Position numbers and translations under genes: made by a program. A stretch of 22,717 bases of DNA, from contig CAIRRW010000096.1 of assembly GCA_903881065.1 (NCBI GenBank), positions 1-22,717 on the forward strand. The letters are read 5' to 3'. Below the pieces are notes generated by a model. The model made no database searches. It saw only the letters and a program-made list of their open reading frames with translations, and was not told the origin of the DNA. The DNA is from an uncultured Bacteroidota bacterium (GTDB lineage Bacteria; Bacteroidota; Bacteroidia; 2-12-FULL-35-15). The stretch's first letter is position 1, and each line of letters starts with the position of its first letter. Shown in pieces: positions 14,650 through 21,145 of the stretch.

Positions 14650-14657
14650 TACTTTTG
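14650..14657 (+). promoter_or_regulatory. Putative -7 element directly before the RsmB-like gene
   Basis: TACTTTTG is a perfect TAnnTTTG match and ends 4 bp before the ATG at 14662, so the mRNA would have almost no leader. A TTTG lies at 14632-14635, but the 14-bp spacing is shorter than usual for a -33 box. Confidence 0.48.
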
Positions 14658-14661
14658 CATC

Positions 14662-15897
14662 ATGTCAAAAGAATTCTATTTAAAACACCACACCTTTCAT
14701 ATAAAAGCAATATTTGTTGCATTGAAAGACATATTCGAAAAAAACGAATACGCCGATAAAGCTATTGAAAAAATAATGCGTGCCAATAAATACTGGGATG
14801 TACGCGAGCGAAGTTTCGTATCCGATGTAACTTACGATATTGTTCGTAACTGGCGCTTAGTGGTTGTATCATCAGGTATTGAGGTTGATACAAAACTGTC
14901 CGATAATAAACTCTGGATGATACTTGGCACCTATCTTGTTTTTGATGGGTATACGTTACCTGAGAGCAATTACTTTAAAGGAATAAATGAGAAGAAAATT
15001 ATTTCACAATTAGAGAAATTTCATAAGGTTAGAAAAATAAGAGAATCTATTCCTGACTGGTTAGATAAACTTGGAGAAAAAGAATTAGGAAAAAATTGGG
15101 ATAAAACTATTAGAGCACTTAATCAACGTCCTGCTACTGTGCTTCGTGCAAACTCATTAAAAACAAATCCAAGAGAATTACAAAAATTATTAGAAGAAGA
15201 AAAAATACCTGACACATCTTTAATACCATGGTCGCCCGAAGCAGTGGAATTAAAATTTTCACGAAACGTATTTAGAACAGAAGCTTTTCATAAAGGATTG
15301 TTTGAAGTTCAGGATGCATCATCACAAATGGTGTCAGAGTTTTTAAATGTTCAACCAGGAATGCGTGTAGTTGATGCCTGTGCAGGATCAGGAGGCAAAA
15401 CATTACATCTTGCATCGTTGATGAAAAACAAAGGACGAATAATTGCATTAGATGTAAAAGAGAAAAAATTACTAGAATTAAAAAAACGTGCAACACGTGC
15501 AGATGTTCGAATTGTTGAAACTCGTTATATTGATTCTTCAAAAGTTATTAAACGTTTAAAAGATACTGCAGATAGATTACTATTAGATGTACCATGCTCT
15601 GGACTAGGCGTTCTGAGAAGGAATCCCGATAGTAAATGGAAATTAAATATGGAAGAGATCGAACGTGTAGAACTAATCCAGAGAGAAATATTAACAAATT
15701 TTTCAGGCATCACAAAGATTGGAGGGAAGATGGTATATGCTACTTGTAGTATTTTACCAAGTGAAGGTGAAGAACAGATAAAATGGTTTTTAGAGCAAGT
15801 TGGTAGCAATTGGAATTTACTTGGAGAAAAGCGTTACTCGCCGGAAATACATCATGCAGATGGATTTTTTATGGCGCTATTAGAACGTGTTAAATAA
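14662..15897 (+). CDS. RsmB/NOP-family RNA cytosine-C5 methyltransferase
   Basis: A SAM-dependent enzyme predicted to make 5-methylcytosine in rRNA. The 411 residues have an N-terminal helical region (YADKAIEKIMRANKYWDVRERSFVSDVTYDIVRNWRL) like other Bacteroidota members, a PUA-like or RNA-binding middle segment (PATVLRANSLKTN) and the Rossmann methyltransferase domain. The SAM motif is VVDACAGSGGKTLHLA. Both hallmark cysteines are present: Cys312 in LLLDVPCSGLG and Cys362 in MVYATCSILPSE, the latter being the usual nucleophile. RsmB (16S C967) is the closest named family member, but the exact target is not determinable. The promoter box nearly abuts the start codon, and the conserved N-terminus supports this ATG. 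Confidence 0.9.
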   Translation: MSKEFYLKHHTFHIKAIFVALKDIFEKNEYADKAIEKIMRANKYWDVRERSFVSDVTYDIVRNWRLVVVSSGIEVDTKLSDNKLWMILGTYLVFDGYTLPESNYFKGINEKKIISQLEKFHKVRKIRESIPDWLDKLGEKELGKNWDKTIRALNQRPATVLRANSLKTNPRELQKLLEEEKIPDTSLIPWSPEAVELKFSRNVFRTEAFHKGLFEVQDASSQMVSEFLNVQPGMRVVDACAGSGGKTLHLASLMKNKGRIIALDVKEKKLLELKKRATRADVRIVETRYIDSSKVIKRLKDTADRLLLDVPCSGLGVLRRNPDSKWKLNMEEIERVELIQREILTNFSGITKIGGKMVYATCSILPSEGEEQIKWFLEQVGSNWNLLGEKRYSPEIHHADGFFMALLERVK

Positions 15898-16182
15898 TTT
15901 TATTTGATTTTTTTATACTTTAAATTTCTTCACTATTTTTCAAAAAAAATAAATTACAAATTAATATTCCAATAAATATTTTCACTTTTTAAAACTTTAC
16001 TTAATGATAATTCTATTTATATAATGCAATCATCAGATTATATTATTTTTAAATGAATTTAATAACGTCGCTCTGCACTTCCTGTAAAATCAATACTTTC
16101 AAGAGAACGAAAAAAATATTACTCATTACAAATATGGAATTATTTTTTATCAATTAAAAATTCAGAATGTTCAACGCTACTG

Positions 16183-16230
16183 TTATCAACAAATTTGTGT
16201 TGATAAAATATAGTATGTGATTTATTTTTG
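16183..16230 (+). promoter_or_regulatory. Promoter with inverted-repeat operator candidate before the lysine-rich gene
   Basis: TTATCAACA (16183-16191) and its exact inverse TGTTGATAA (16198-16206) flank AATTTG. Inside them ACAAATTTGT (16189-16198) is itself a palindrome. The right arm contains TTG (16200-16202), which is followed after 20 bp by TATTTTTG (16223-16230), a perfect -7 match with ideal -33 spacing. A protein on the inverted repeat would cover the -33 box, which suggests repression. Alternatively the structure is incidental AT-rich symmetry. The rest of the 384-bp spacer (15898-16281) is AT-rich and shows no gene I can support. Confidence 0.48.
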
Positions 16231-16281
16231 TGTTAATAATTTATCTTACTTCGTGTCATAATAATTTAATAAACAAAAACC

Positions 16282-16392
16282 ATGGCAAAAAAAGTAGTAA
16301 AAAAAGCAGCTCCAAAAAAAGCAGCTAAGAAAGTAGCTAAAAAAGCAGCTCCAAAAAAAGCAGCTAAAAAAGCAGCTAAAAAGAAAAAGTAA
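16282..16392 (+). CDS. 36-residue lysine/alanine-rich histone H1-like protein
   Basis: This short gene begins at ATG 16282 (MAKKVVKKAAPKK) and ends at TAA 16390-16392. Half of the 36 residues are lysine (18), nearly all the rest are alanine with two prolines and three valines, and there are no acidic residues. Residues 7-19 and 20-32 are a 13-residue direct repeat (KKAAPKKAAKK then VA or AA), mirrored as a 39-bp DNA repeat. The composition matches histone H1 C-terminal-like tails such as those of Hc1/Hc2 or AlgP, so binding to DNA or RNA by charge is a reasonable inference. Support for a real gene: a well-spaced promoter upstream and an excellent terminator starting one base after the stop. 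It is too short for many gene callers. Confidence 0.75.
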   Translation: MAKKVVKKAAPKKAAKKVAKKAAPKKAAKKAAKKKK

Positions 16393-16393
16393 A

Positions 16394-16421
16394 AAGAAGG
16401 CTCGAAAGAGCCTTTTTTTTT
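16394..16421 (+). terminator. Rho-independent terminator of the lysine-rich gene
   Basis: AAGGCTC (16397-16403), a GAAA tetraloop (16404-16407) and GAGCCTT (16408-16414) lead into a run of nine T (16413-16421). A and T runs can extend the stem outward. A GNRA loop closed by C-G is especially stable. Bases 16422-16560 hold nothing I recognise. Confidence 0.9.
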
Positions 16422-16591
16422 GCCCTTTTATTTCATCACTTCTCAATATTTCAATTAGTATTCCCATCAAATAAAGTCTTTACAAGGCATTCCATTAAAA
16501 TAAATTCTTTCGGTTTAAAATCTATCAAAATTAAAAAGCTGTTCTTTTGCTTAATATATAGAAGAGCAAAATGTGATGCAGAAAAATAATA

Positions 16592-16599
16592 TATCTTTG
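16592..16599 (+). promoter_or_regulatory. Putative -7 element that fixes the cyclophilin start
   Basis: TATCTTTG is a perfect TAnnTTTG match. Transcription would begin near 16603-16605, downstream of the alternative GTG at 16599, leaving the ATG at 16617 as the only sensible start with a leader of about 12 nt. Confidence 0.5.
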
Positions 16600-16616
16600 T
16601 GAAAAATAAATATATA

Positions 16617-17054
16617 ATGAAAACAGCAGAAATAGTAACAGCCAAAGGCACAATGAAAGTGGAGTTTTATGAAAAAGATGCTCCTGGAACAGTAAAGAAC
16701 TTTTGCGATCTTGCAAGTAAAGGATTCTATAATGGGTTAACATTTCACCGCGTAATACCGGGATTTGTAGTGCAAGGAGGTTGCCCAAATGGCACTGGCA
16801 GCGGTGGTCCGGGTTACAAAATAAAATGTGAGCTTACTGGTGATAACCAATATCACGACAGAGGAGTGCTTTCAATGGCACATGCTGGAAGAGATACAGG
16901 AGGCTCCCAGTTTTTTATTGTATTGGATAGAAACCAAACTGCTCATTTAGACCGCAACCATACTTGTTTTGGAAAAGTGGTGGAAGGGCTTCCAATCATT
17001 GAACAAATCCGTCAGGGAGATGTGATTGAGAAGATTGTGATTCACGAAAATTAA
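16617..17054 (+). CDS. Cyclophilin-type peptidyl-prolyl cis-trans isomerase
   Basis: A compact 145-residue single-domain cyclophilin that speeds proline isomerisation during protein folding. Family landmarks are all present: TVKNFCDLASKGFYNGLTFHRVIPGFVVQGG with the catalytic Arg, GPGYKIKCE, the GVLSMAHAGRDTGGSQFFIVL core with Gln and Phe, and HLDRNHTCFGKVVEGLPIIEQI. There is no signal peptide, so a cytoplasmic location is likely. The start at 16617 rather than the in-frame GTG at 16599 is chosen because the -7 promoter box overlaps the latter. It is convergent with acpH, with only 6 bp between the stops. Confidence 0.93.
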   Translation: MKTAEIVTAKGTMKVEFYEKDAPGTVKNFCDLASKGFYNGLTFHRVIPGFVVQGGCPNGTGSGGPGYKIKCELTGDNQYHDRGVLSMAHAGRDTGGSQFFIVLDRNQTAHLDRNHTCFGKVVEGLPIIEQIRQGDVIEKIVIHEN

Positions 17055-17060
17055 TAAAGA

Positions 17061-17645
17061 TTAAGGATTGGAGATTTGGTACTTCACATAGGATTGAAGT
17101 TCCGGAAAGAACATTTTAAATTCATTCTCAAATAAATTAAAATGTTCTTTCAAATCCTCAATTGCATATTCCATATTTGAATTGAATGTGGTGCGACGCG
17201 CCATCCCTTTAAGTACTTTCTCTATACCTTCCAATTTAGAATATCCAATAAGTATATTATGCTGTAACATATATCTTGTAAACATAGCAGACTTTACGGG
17301 AAGTATGTTGAGATTACTATTGATGATGAAATAAATATTGTTTACAAAAGTTTCCAATTCAATATAGGAATAGTTATTCCAGTTAACCGCTAAATAATGG
17401 TCGTAATAAATATCAACAATTACTCCAGCATATTTTTTATACTTCTCTCTTAATCGTTGTTTGCTTCGTTCCACCATCAGATGTGAATCAGTAAAGTTAT
17501 CAATCTTGCGGTGCAATAAAATCCCCTGCTGTATCTCTTTCGAAAAGTTATTAATCTCACTCCCCTTTACTGAATCAGCAATATAATTACCAAGAATTAA
17601 TCCTTCCGAATTACCTGCTAAATAAAGGTGTGAGAGGAAATTCAT
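17061..17645 (-). CDS. acpH: ACP phosphodiesterase (AcpH/DUF479) family protein
   Basis: A 194-residue member of the family that, in E. coli, removes the 4'-phosphopantetheine arm from acyl carrier protein. It is an HD-like metal-dependent fold. The diagnostic N-terminus is complete: MNFLSHLYLAG, GNYIADSVKGSE, GILLHRKIDNFTDSH and VIVDIYYDHYLAVNW, containing the His/Asp metal-binding residues. Its start codon directly follows the mazG stop with no intervening base, so the two are very likely translated from one mRNA. Function in the Bacteroidota branch is inferred from the family only. The symbol is tentative. Confidence 0.85.
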   Translation of the reverse strand: MNFLSHLYLAGNSEGLILGNYIADSVKGSEINNFSKEIQQGILLHRKIDNFTDSHLMVERSKQRLREKYKKYAGVIVDIYYDHYLAVNWNNYSYIELETFVNNIYFIINSNLNILPVKSAMFTRYMLQHNILIGYSKLEGIEKVLKGMARRTTFNSNMEYAIEDLKEHFNLFENEFKMFFPELQSYVKYQISNP

Positions 17646-18413
17646 TTACAATTTCTTTGCTTCGTTCCAATATATATCCATCTCTGCGAGGGTCATATCA
17701 CTTAACTGTTTGCCCGCTTTAGCTGCTCCTGCTTCTAAGTATTGAAACCTTTTTATGAACTTCTTATTTGTTTTTTCCAATGCCGCTTCAGGATTAATAT
17801 TTACAAAGCGAGCATAATTAATCAACGAAAACATGACATCACCAAACTCATCTTCTACTTTTTCCAAAGGCGCATTGTTATCGACCTCATGTTTCAATTC
17901 ATCAATTTCTTCCTGTACTTTTTCCCAAACTTGACCGGGATTCTCCCAATCGAAACCAACAGCTCGTGCCTTCTCCTGAATACGAGCCGCCTTTATTAAT
18001 GACGGCAACGAAACAGGTACACCCCCCAACACAGATTTATTTCCTTCTTTTAGTTTTAACTTCTCCCAATTTTGTTTCACATCTTCTTCATTATTCACTT
18101 TAACATCACCATAAATATGTGGATGACGATGAATTAACTTTTCACACAGCGAGTTAATTACATTTGCAATATTAAACTCATTTGATTCAGAAGCAATACG
18201 GGCATAAAAAACGATATGCAATAAAATATCCCCCAACTCTTTTTTAATGTTAGGCATATCTTTATCTATTATCGCGTCAGCAAGTTCATACGTTTCCTCA
18301 ATTGTTAAATGACGCAAACTTTCAATAGTTTGTTTTTTATCCCAGGGGCATTGTTCGCGTAATTCGTCCATAATAATAAGCAATCGCTCAAAAGCCTTTA
18401 ATTTCTCTTCCAT
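17646..18413 (-). CDS. mazG: Nucleoside triphosphate pyrophosphohydrolase MazG
   Basis: Hydrolyses (d)NTPs to monophosphates and PPi and lowers (p)ppGpp or oxidised nucleotide levels in other bacteria. The protein has about 255 residues and two MazG repeats. The N-terminal one contains CPWDKKQTIESLRHLTIEETYELADAI with the EExxE metal motif and the later ELGDILLHIVFYARIA. The C-terminal one has EKVQEEIDELKHEV and EDEFGDVMFSLINYARF. The open frame extends to 18512, but a perfect -7 box at 18434-18441 would place the transcript start near 18430, so the ATG at 18413 (MEEKLKAFERLL) or 18422 (MKIMEEK) must be the start; I chose 18413. It is followed without a gap by acpH and divergent from the PagL-like gene. 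Confidence 0.93.
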   Translation of the reverse strand: MEEKLKAFERLLIIMDELREQCPWDKKQTIESLRHLTIEETYELADAIIDKDMPNIKKELGDILLHIVFYARIASESNEFNIANVINSLCEKLIHRHPHIYGDVKVNNEEDVKQNWEKLKLKEGNKSVLGGVPVSLPSLIKAARIQEKARAVGFDWENPGQVWEKVQEEIDELKHEVDNNAPLEKVEDEFGDVMFSLINYARFVNINPEAALEKTNKKFIKRFQYLEAGAAKAGKQLSDMTLAEMDIYWNEAKKL

Positions 18414-18433
18414 AATTTTCATAAATTTATTTA

Positions 18434-18441
18434 CAAATGTA
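18434..18441 (-). promoter_or_regulatory. Putative -7 element for mazG-acpH
   Basis: The minus strand reads TACATTTG, a perfect TAnnTTTG match. A TTG on the same strand at 18465-18467 is 23 bp upstream, slightly long but acceptable as a -33 box. It excludes the longer mazG start at 18512. Confidence 0.5.
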
Positions 18442-18476
18442 ACTTTAATGAGTTTAGTGGATGCCAATAATTTTAA

Positions 18477-18484
18477 TAATTTTG
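18477..18484 (+). promoter_or_regulatory. Putative -7 element for the envelope gene cluster
   Basis: TAATTTTG is a perfect TAnnTTTG match, with TTTA (one base from TTTG) 20 bp upstream at 18453-18456. It forms a compact divergent promoter pair with mazG and favours the ATG at 18511 over the ATG at 18448. Confidence 0.48.
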
Positions 18485-18510
18485 TGAGCCTTATCAGAAA
18501 AAAATCATCC

Positions 18511-19617
18511 ATGCAAATATTAATTAAAAAGATAAAACTAATCAGTGCATTTATTTTACTGCTTGTTCCTGTTTTATCACAGGCGCAGGATTCACCAAGT
18601 CACGATTTTATTCTTTCTGTTCAAGGCCAAACAGGTTATGCAATAGCGCATCATAGTAATATGACGCAATTAATAAAAGGCCACTTGTTAGGGGGCGAAT
18701 TAAATTATGTATTCCGTACTGATGGAAGTCGGCCATGGCATCAGATTCATAAATATCCTGAAATAGGAATGACAGCAATTCATTTGGATTTGGGAAACCC
18801 TCAACAGTTAGGTACTCTTGAAGGAATATATCCATACGCTAATATTCGTTTGAATAATCTAAACAGAAAAATTAGTTTTAATTTAAAATTAGGATTGGGC
18901 TTATGTTATATAACACGACCATTCGACAGGATAACTAATCATCAGGATAATGCAATTGGCTCACATGTAAATGCCTTTGTAAATTTGAGGTTGAACACAA
19001 TTATCCCTCTTTCAAAATCCTGGCGATTAGAAGTAGGTGTAGGATTAAGCCATGCATCCAATGGCGCTATGAAAACTCCCAACCTGGGATTAAATATGAC
19101 AACACTTAATCTTGGAGTTGGCTACGCTTTCGGCAATAAAGACTTGCAGTTGAAAAAAGATACTATTATTAAACCGAAAAGAGTTTTGATTACTCAGGTA
19201 ATTGGCTTATTCGGAATAAAAGAATTAATGCCTCCAGGAACTCAACGATATACTTCGTACGGACTAATGGCGAATTTTTATTATAAACTAAATGATAAAA
19301 ATAAGATAGGTGGTGGCGCCGAAATGTCATATTGTAATTCGCTTCGGAAATATTTGAGCGATGATTCATTAAATGTTACAACAGCCAACTTACTTCGGGC
19401 AGGTATAAAAATTTCCTACGCTTTTAATATGAACAGAATTTCGTTGCCAATAGATTTTGGGTTTTATGTTTTTGATAAACAAAACTTCGATGGCAGGTTT
19501 TTTCATAGAGTAGGATTGAGATATTTAATAAATAAACACCTTATAGCAAACGCAACACTCATTACCCATTGGGCTGTTGCCGATTATTTTGAATGGGGAT
19601 TAGGATATCAATTCTAA
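18511..19617 (+). CDS. PagL-like acyloxyacyl hydrolase family outer-membrane barrel
   Basis: The 368 residues begin with a signal peptide (MQILIKKIKLISAFILLLVPVLSQAQ); the ATG at 18511 is preferred because it starts exactly this peptide. The mature part is a predicted beta barrel ending in aromatic Phe (GLGYQF). The segment GVGLSHASNGAMKTPNLGLN matches the PagL lipid A 3-O-deacylase region, with His181 and Ser183 in the positions of the catalytic His-x-Ser-Asn. The catalytic Glu of Pseudomonas PagL, 14 residues after the His, appears to be Asn here. It is longer than classical PagL (about 170 residues), as is common in Bacteroidota. It may deacylate lipid A, but activity is uncertain. It is the first gene of a four-gene plus-strand envelope cluster. 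Confidence 0.72.
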   Translation: MQILIKKIKLISAFILLLVPVLSQAQDSPSHDFILSVQGQTGYAIAHHSNMTQLIKGHLLGGELNYVFRTDGSRPWHQIHKYPEIGMTAIHLDLGNPQQLGTLEGIYPYANIRLNNLNRKISFNLKLGLGLCYITRPFDRITNHQDNAIGSHVNAFVNLRLNTIIPLSKSWRLEVGVGLSHASNGAMKTPNLGLNMTTLNLGVGYAFGNKDLQLKKDTIIKPKRVLITQVIGLFGIKELMPPGTQRYTSYGLMANFYYKLNDKNKIGGGAEMSYCNSLRKYLSDDSLNVTTANLLRAGIKISYAFNMNRISLPIDFGFYVFDKQNFDGRFFHRVGLRYLINKHLIANATLITHWAVADYFEWGLGYQF

Positions 19618-19639
19618 AAAACACTTGTATAATATAAAA

Positions 19640-20377
19640 ATGAAAACAATTCAAATTAAAGCATTGGCTCTACTTTTTTGCTTCGCTTTCCTTTCCTCAT
19701 GCAAACAGGAAAATATGTGTGATTGCATTAAACGTACCGGCAGAATAGAAACCACCAAACGTTGGGCAAGTAATTTCGATAAAATAAATGCCGAAGATAA
19801 TGTAAATGTTATTTTAACACAGGATTCTACATTTGATGTGGAAGTGGAAGCCGGTAAAAACGTTGGCTGGCTTATAGAAACCGAAGTGGTTGATGGAACA
19901 TTAAACATTAGAAACAAGAATCGTTGCAACTGGGCACGAAGCTATAAAGAACCTTTAAATGTACATGTAAAAATGCCTGTGATAAATTATATTACATCCA
20001 ACGGTTCCGGTACTATCAGCTGTACAAACACTATTACCACCAACCAGTTTCAAATACAAATAGAAAGTTCGGGTAACATACAACTAAATGTAAATAATTC
20101 TTTAATCACTTCCCATATTTTCGGTTATGGCGATTTAACTTTAAGCGGAACCACTCATGAGCACGATGTTGATATTGGCGGCTGCTCTTTTTTAGATTGT
20201 AAAAATTTAAGTACCAATACCACCTATATTCATTCATTCACCACAGGATTAAGTTATGTGAATGCTACCAATGAATTAACCTGCAAAATTGAATTGAATG
20301 GAGATGTATATTGTTATGGAAAACCTGCTACTGTTCAGAAAACCATTACAAGTTCCGGTCAATTATACATTGAATAA
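19640..20377 (+). CDS. GIN-domain (DUF2807) lipoprotein
   Basis: The 245 residues start MKTIQIKALALLFCFAFLSSC, a lipoprotein signal with Cys21 in the lipobox LSSC. The longer frame begins at a TTG (19625), so the ATG at 19640 is chosen. The remainder is a repetitive beta-helix-like sequence with the typical pattern FDKINAEDNVNVILTQD, VEAGKNVGWLIETEV, LNVHVKMPVINYITSNGSG and FGYGDLTLSG, matching the putative autotransporter-head GIN domain, widespread in Bacteroidota and of unknown function. The N-terminal MCDCIKRTGRIE motif is also typical. It begins 22 bp after the PagL-like gene and is followed after 3 bp by the membrane-protein gene, so an operon is likely. The location is probably periplasmic or surface-anchored. 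Confidence 0.88.
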   Translation: MKTIQIKALALLFCFAFLSSCKQENMCDCIKRTGRIETTKRWASNFDKINAEDNVNVILTQDSTFDVEVEAGKNVGWLIETEVVDGTLNIRNKNRCNWARSYKEPLNVHVKMPVINYITSNGSGTISCTNTITTNQFQIQIESSGNIQLNVNNSLITSHIFGYGDLTLSGTTHEHDVDIGGCSFLDCKNLSTNTTYIHSFTTGLSYVNATNELTCKIELNGDVYCYGKPATVQKTITSSGQLYIE

Positions 20378-20380
20378 CAA

Positions 20381-21124
20381 ATGATTTTTAAAAGAATTCA
20401 AATACATTATTTAGTTCGGCTGATTATTTTCTGGCTTCTGTATTTTGCTCTTTTCCGAATCCTGTTTATTGTATATCATCACACTAAAATCCTGGATGGT
20501 CAACATTCCGAAACCGGATTAAGTTTTTTCTATGGCTTCCGATTGGATTTATCTACCGCATGTATCGCTATTATTATTCCTTTTATCTTATGGGCTGTTC
20601 AGCAATATCATAAAACCAGATTGGTTCATTTAATCAATCTTGCTTATAACTGTTCGCTCATCATTTTAGTTTCTGCTTTAAGCATTATTAATATCAAAGT
20701 ATATGGCGAATGGGGCACTCTGCTTGGTTATAGAGCATTAAAATATTTACTCTTCCCTGACGAAATGCACAAGTTTCTCTCATTATGGTCAATGATGCTG
20801 TTGCTATTTGTAATCACCATTTTCGCTTATATAGGTATCCGAAGATATAGAAAACACATAACTAACTTTTCGTATCCAATAGAAAACAAAAATATACGAA
20901 TGGCATTACTTTTTATTATTCCTATAGTTATGTTAATCGGTTTCAGAGGCGGATTGCAGTCTTCTCCGATTAATGAAACTAATTCGGAGTATTCAAATTT
21001 GCAGATAAATAATTCTATTGCAACCAATAATATCTGGTATTTTGTACATACTGTTTGGGACGAACGGCAAGACAAAGATTTTAATGCCCAGCAAAATCCG
21101 TCAACCGCCAATCCTGAAAAATAA
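20381..21124 (+). CDS. LtaS-like membrane domain without the sulfatase/phosphatase catalytic domain
   Basis: The 247 residues contain five likely helices (about 10-32, 54-72, 84-105, 132-152, 168-186). The pattern matches the N-terminal membrane half of Bacteroidota LTA synthase/sulfatase proteins: SFFYGFRLDLST, NIKVYGEWGTLLGYRALKYLLFPDEM, then RGGLQSSPINETNSEYSNLQINNSIATNNIWYF, which normally leads into a roughly 350-residue alkaline-phosphatase-like domain. Here the protein stops after a short hydrophilic tail (STANPEK), and the next 21 bp lead to the Plug-type gene, so no catalytic remnant exists. Whether this is a truncation by deletion or a purposeful membrane-only protein cannot be decided. 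Without the head it should not synthesise polymer or transfer phosphoglycerol. It follows the GIN lipoprotein gene after 3 bp. Confidence 0.72.
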   Translation: MIFKRIQIHYLVRLIIFWLLYFALFRILFIVYHHTKILDGQHSETGLSFFYGFRLDLSTACIAIIIPFILWAVQQYHKTRLVHLINLAYNCSLIILVSALSIINIKVYGEWGTLLGYRALKYLLFPDEMHKFLSLWSMMLLLFVITIFAYIGIRRYRKHITNFSYPIENKNIRMALLFIIPIVMLIGFRGGLQSSPINETNSEYSNLQINNSIATNNIWYFVHTVWDERQDKDFNAQQNPSTANPEK

Positions 21125-21145
21125 TTTACTTAACTATAAATACAC

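Noticed and set aside
16053..16157. 34-codon ORF before the lysine-rich gene
   Set aside because: No promoter, composition or family signal. Such ORFs are expected by chance in AT-rich spacers.
16183..16206. Pair of DnaA boxes or replication origin
   Set aside because: Each arm has one mismatch to TTATCCACA, no further boxes or dnaA/dnaN neighbours are seen, and the pair fits better as an operator-like inverted repeat.
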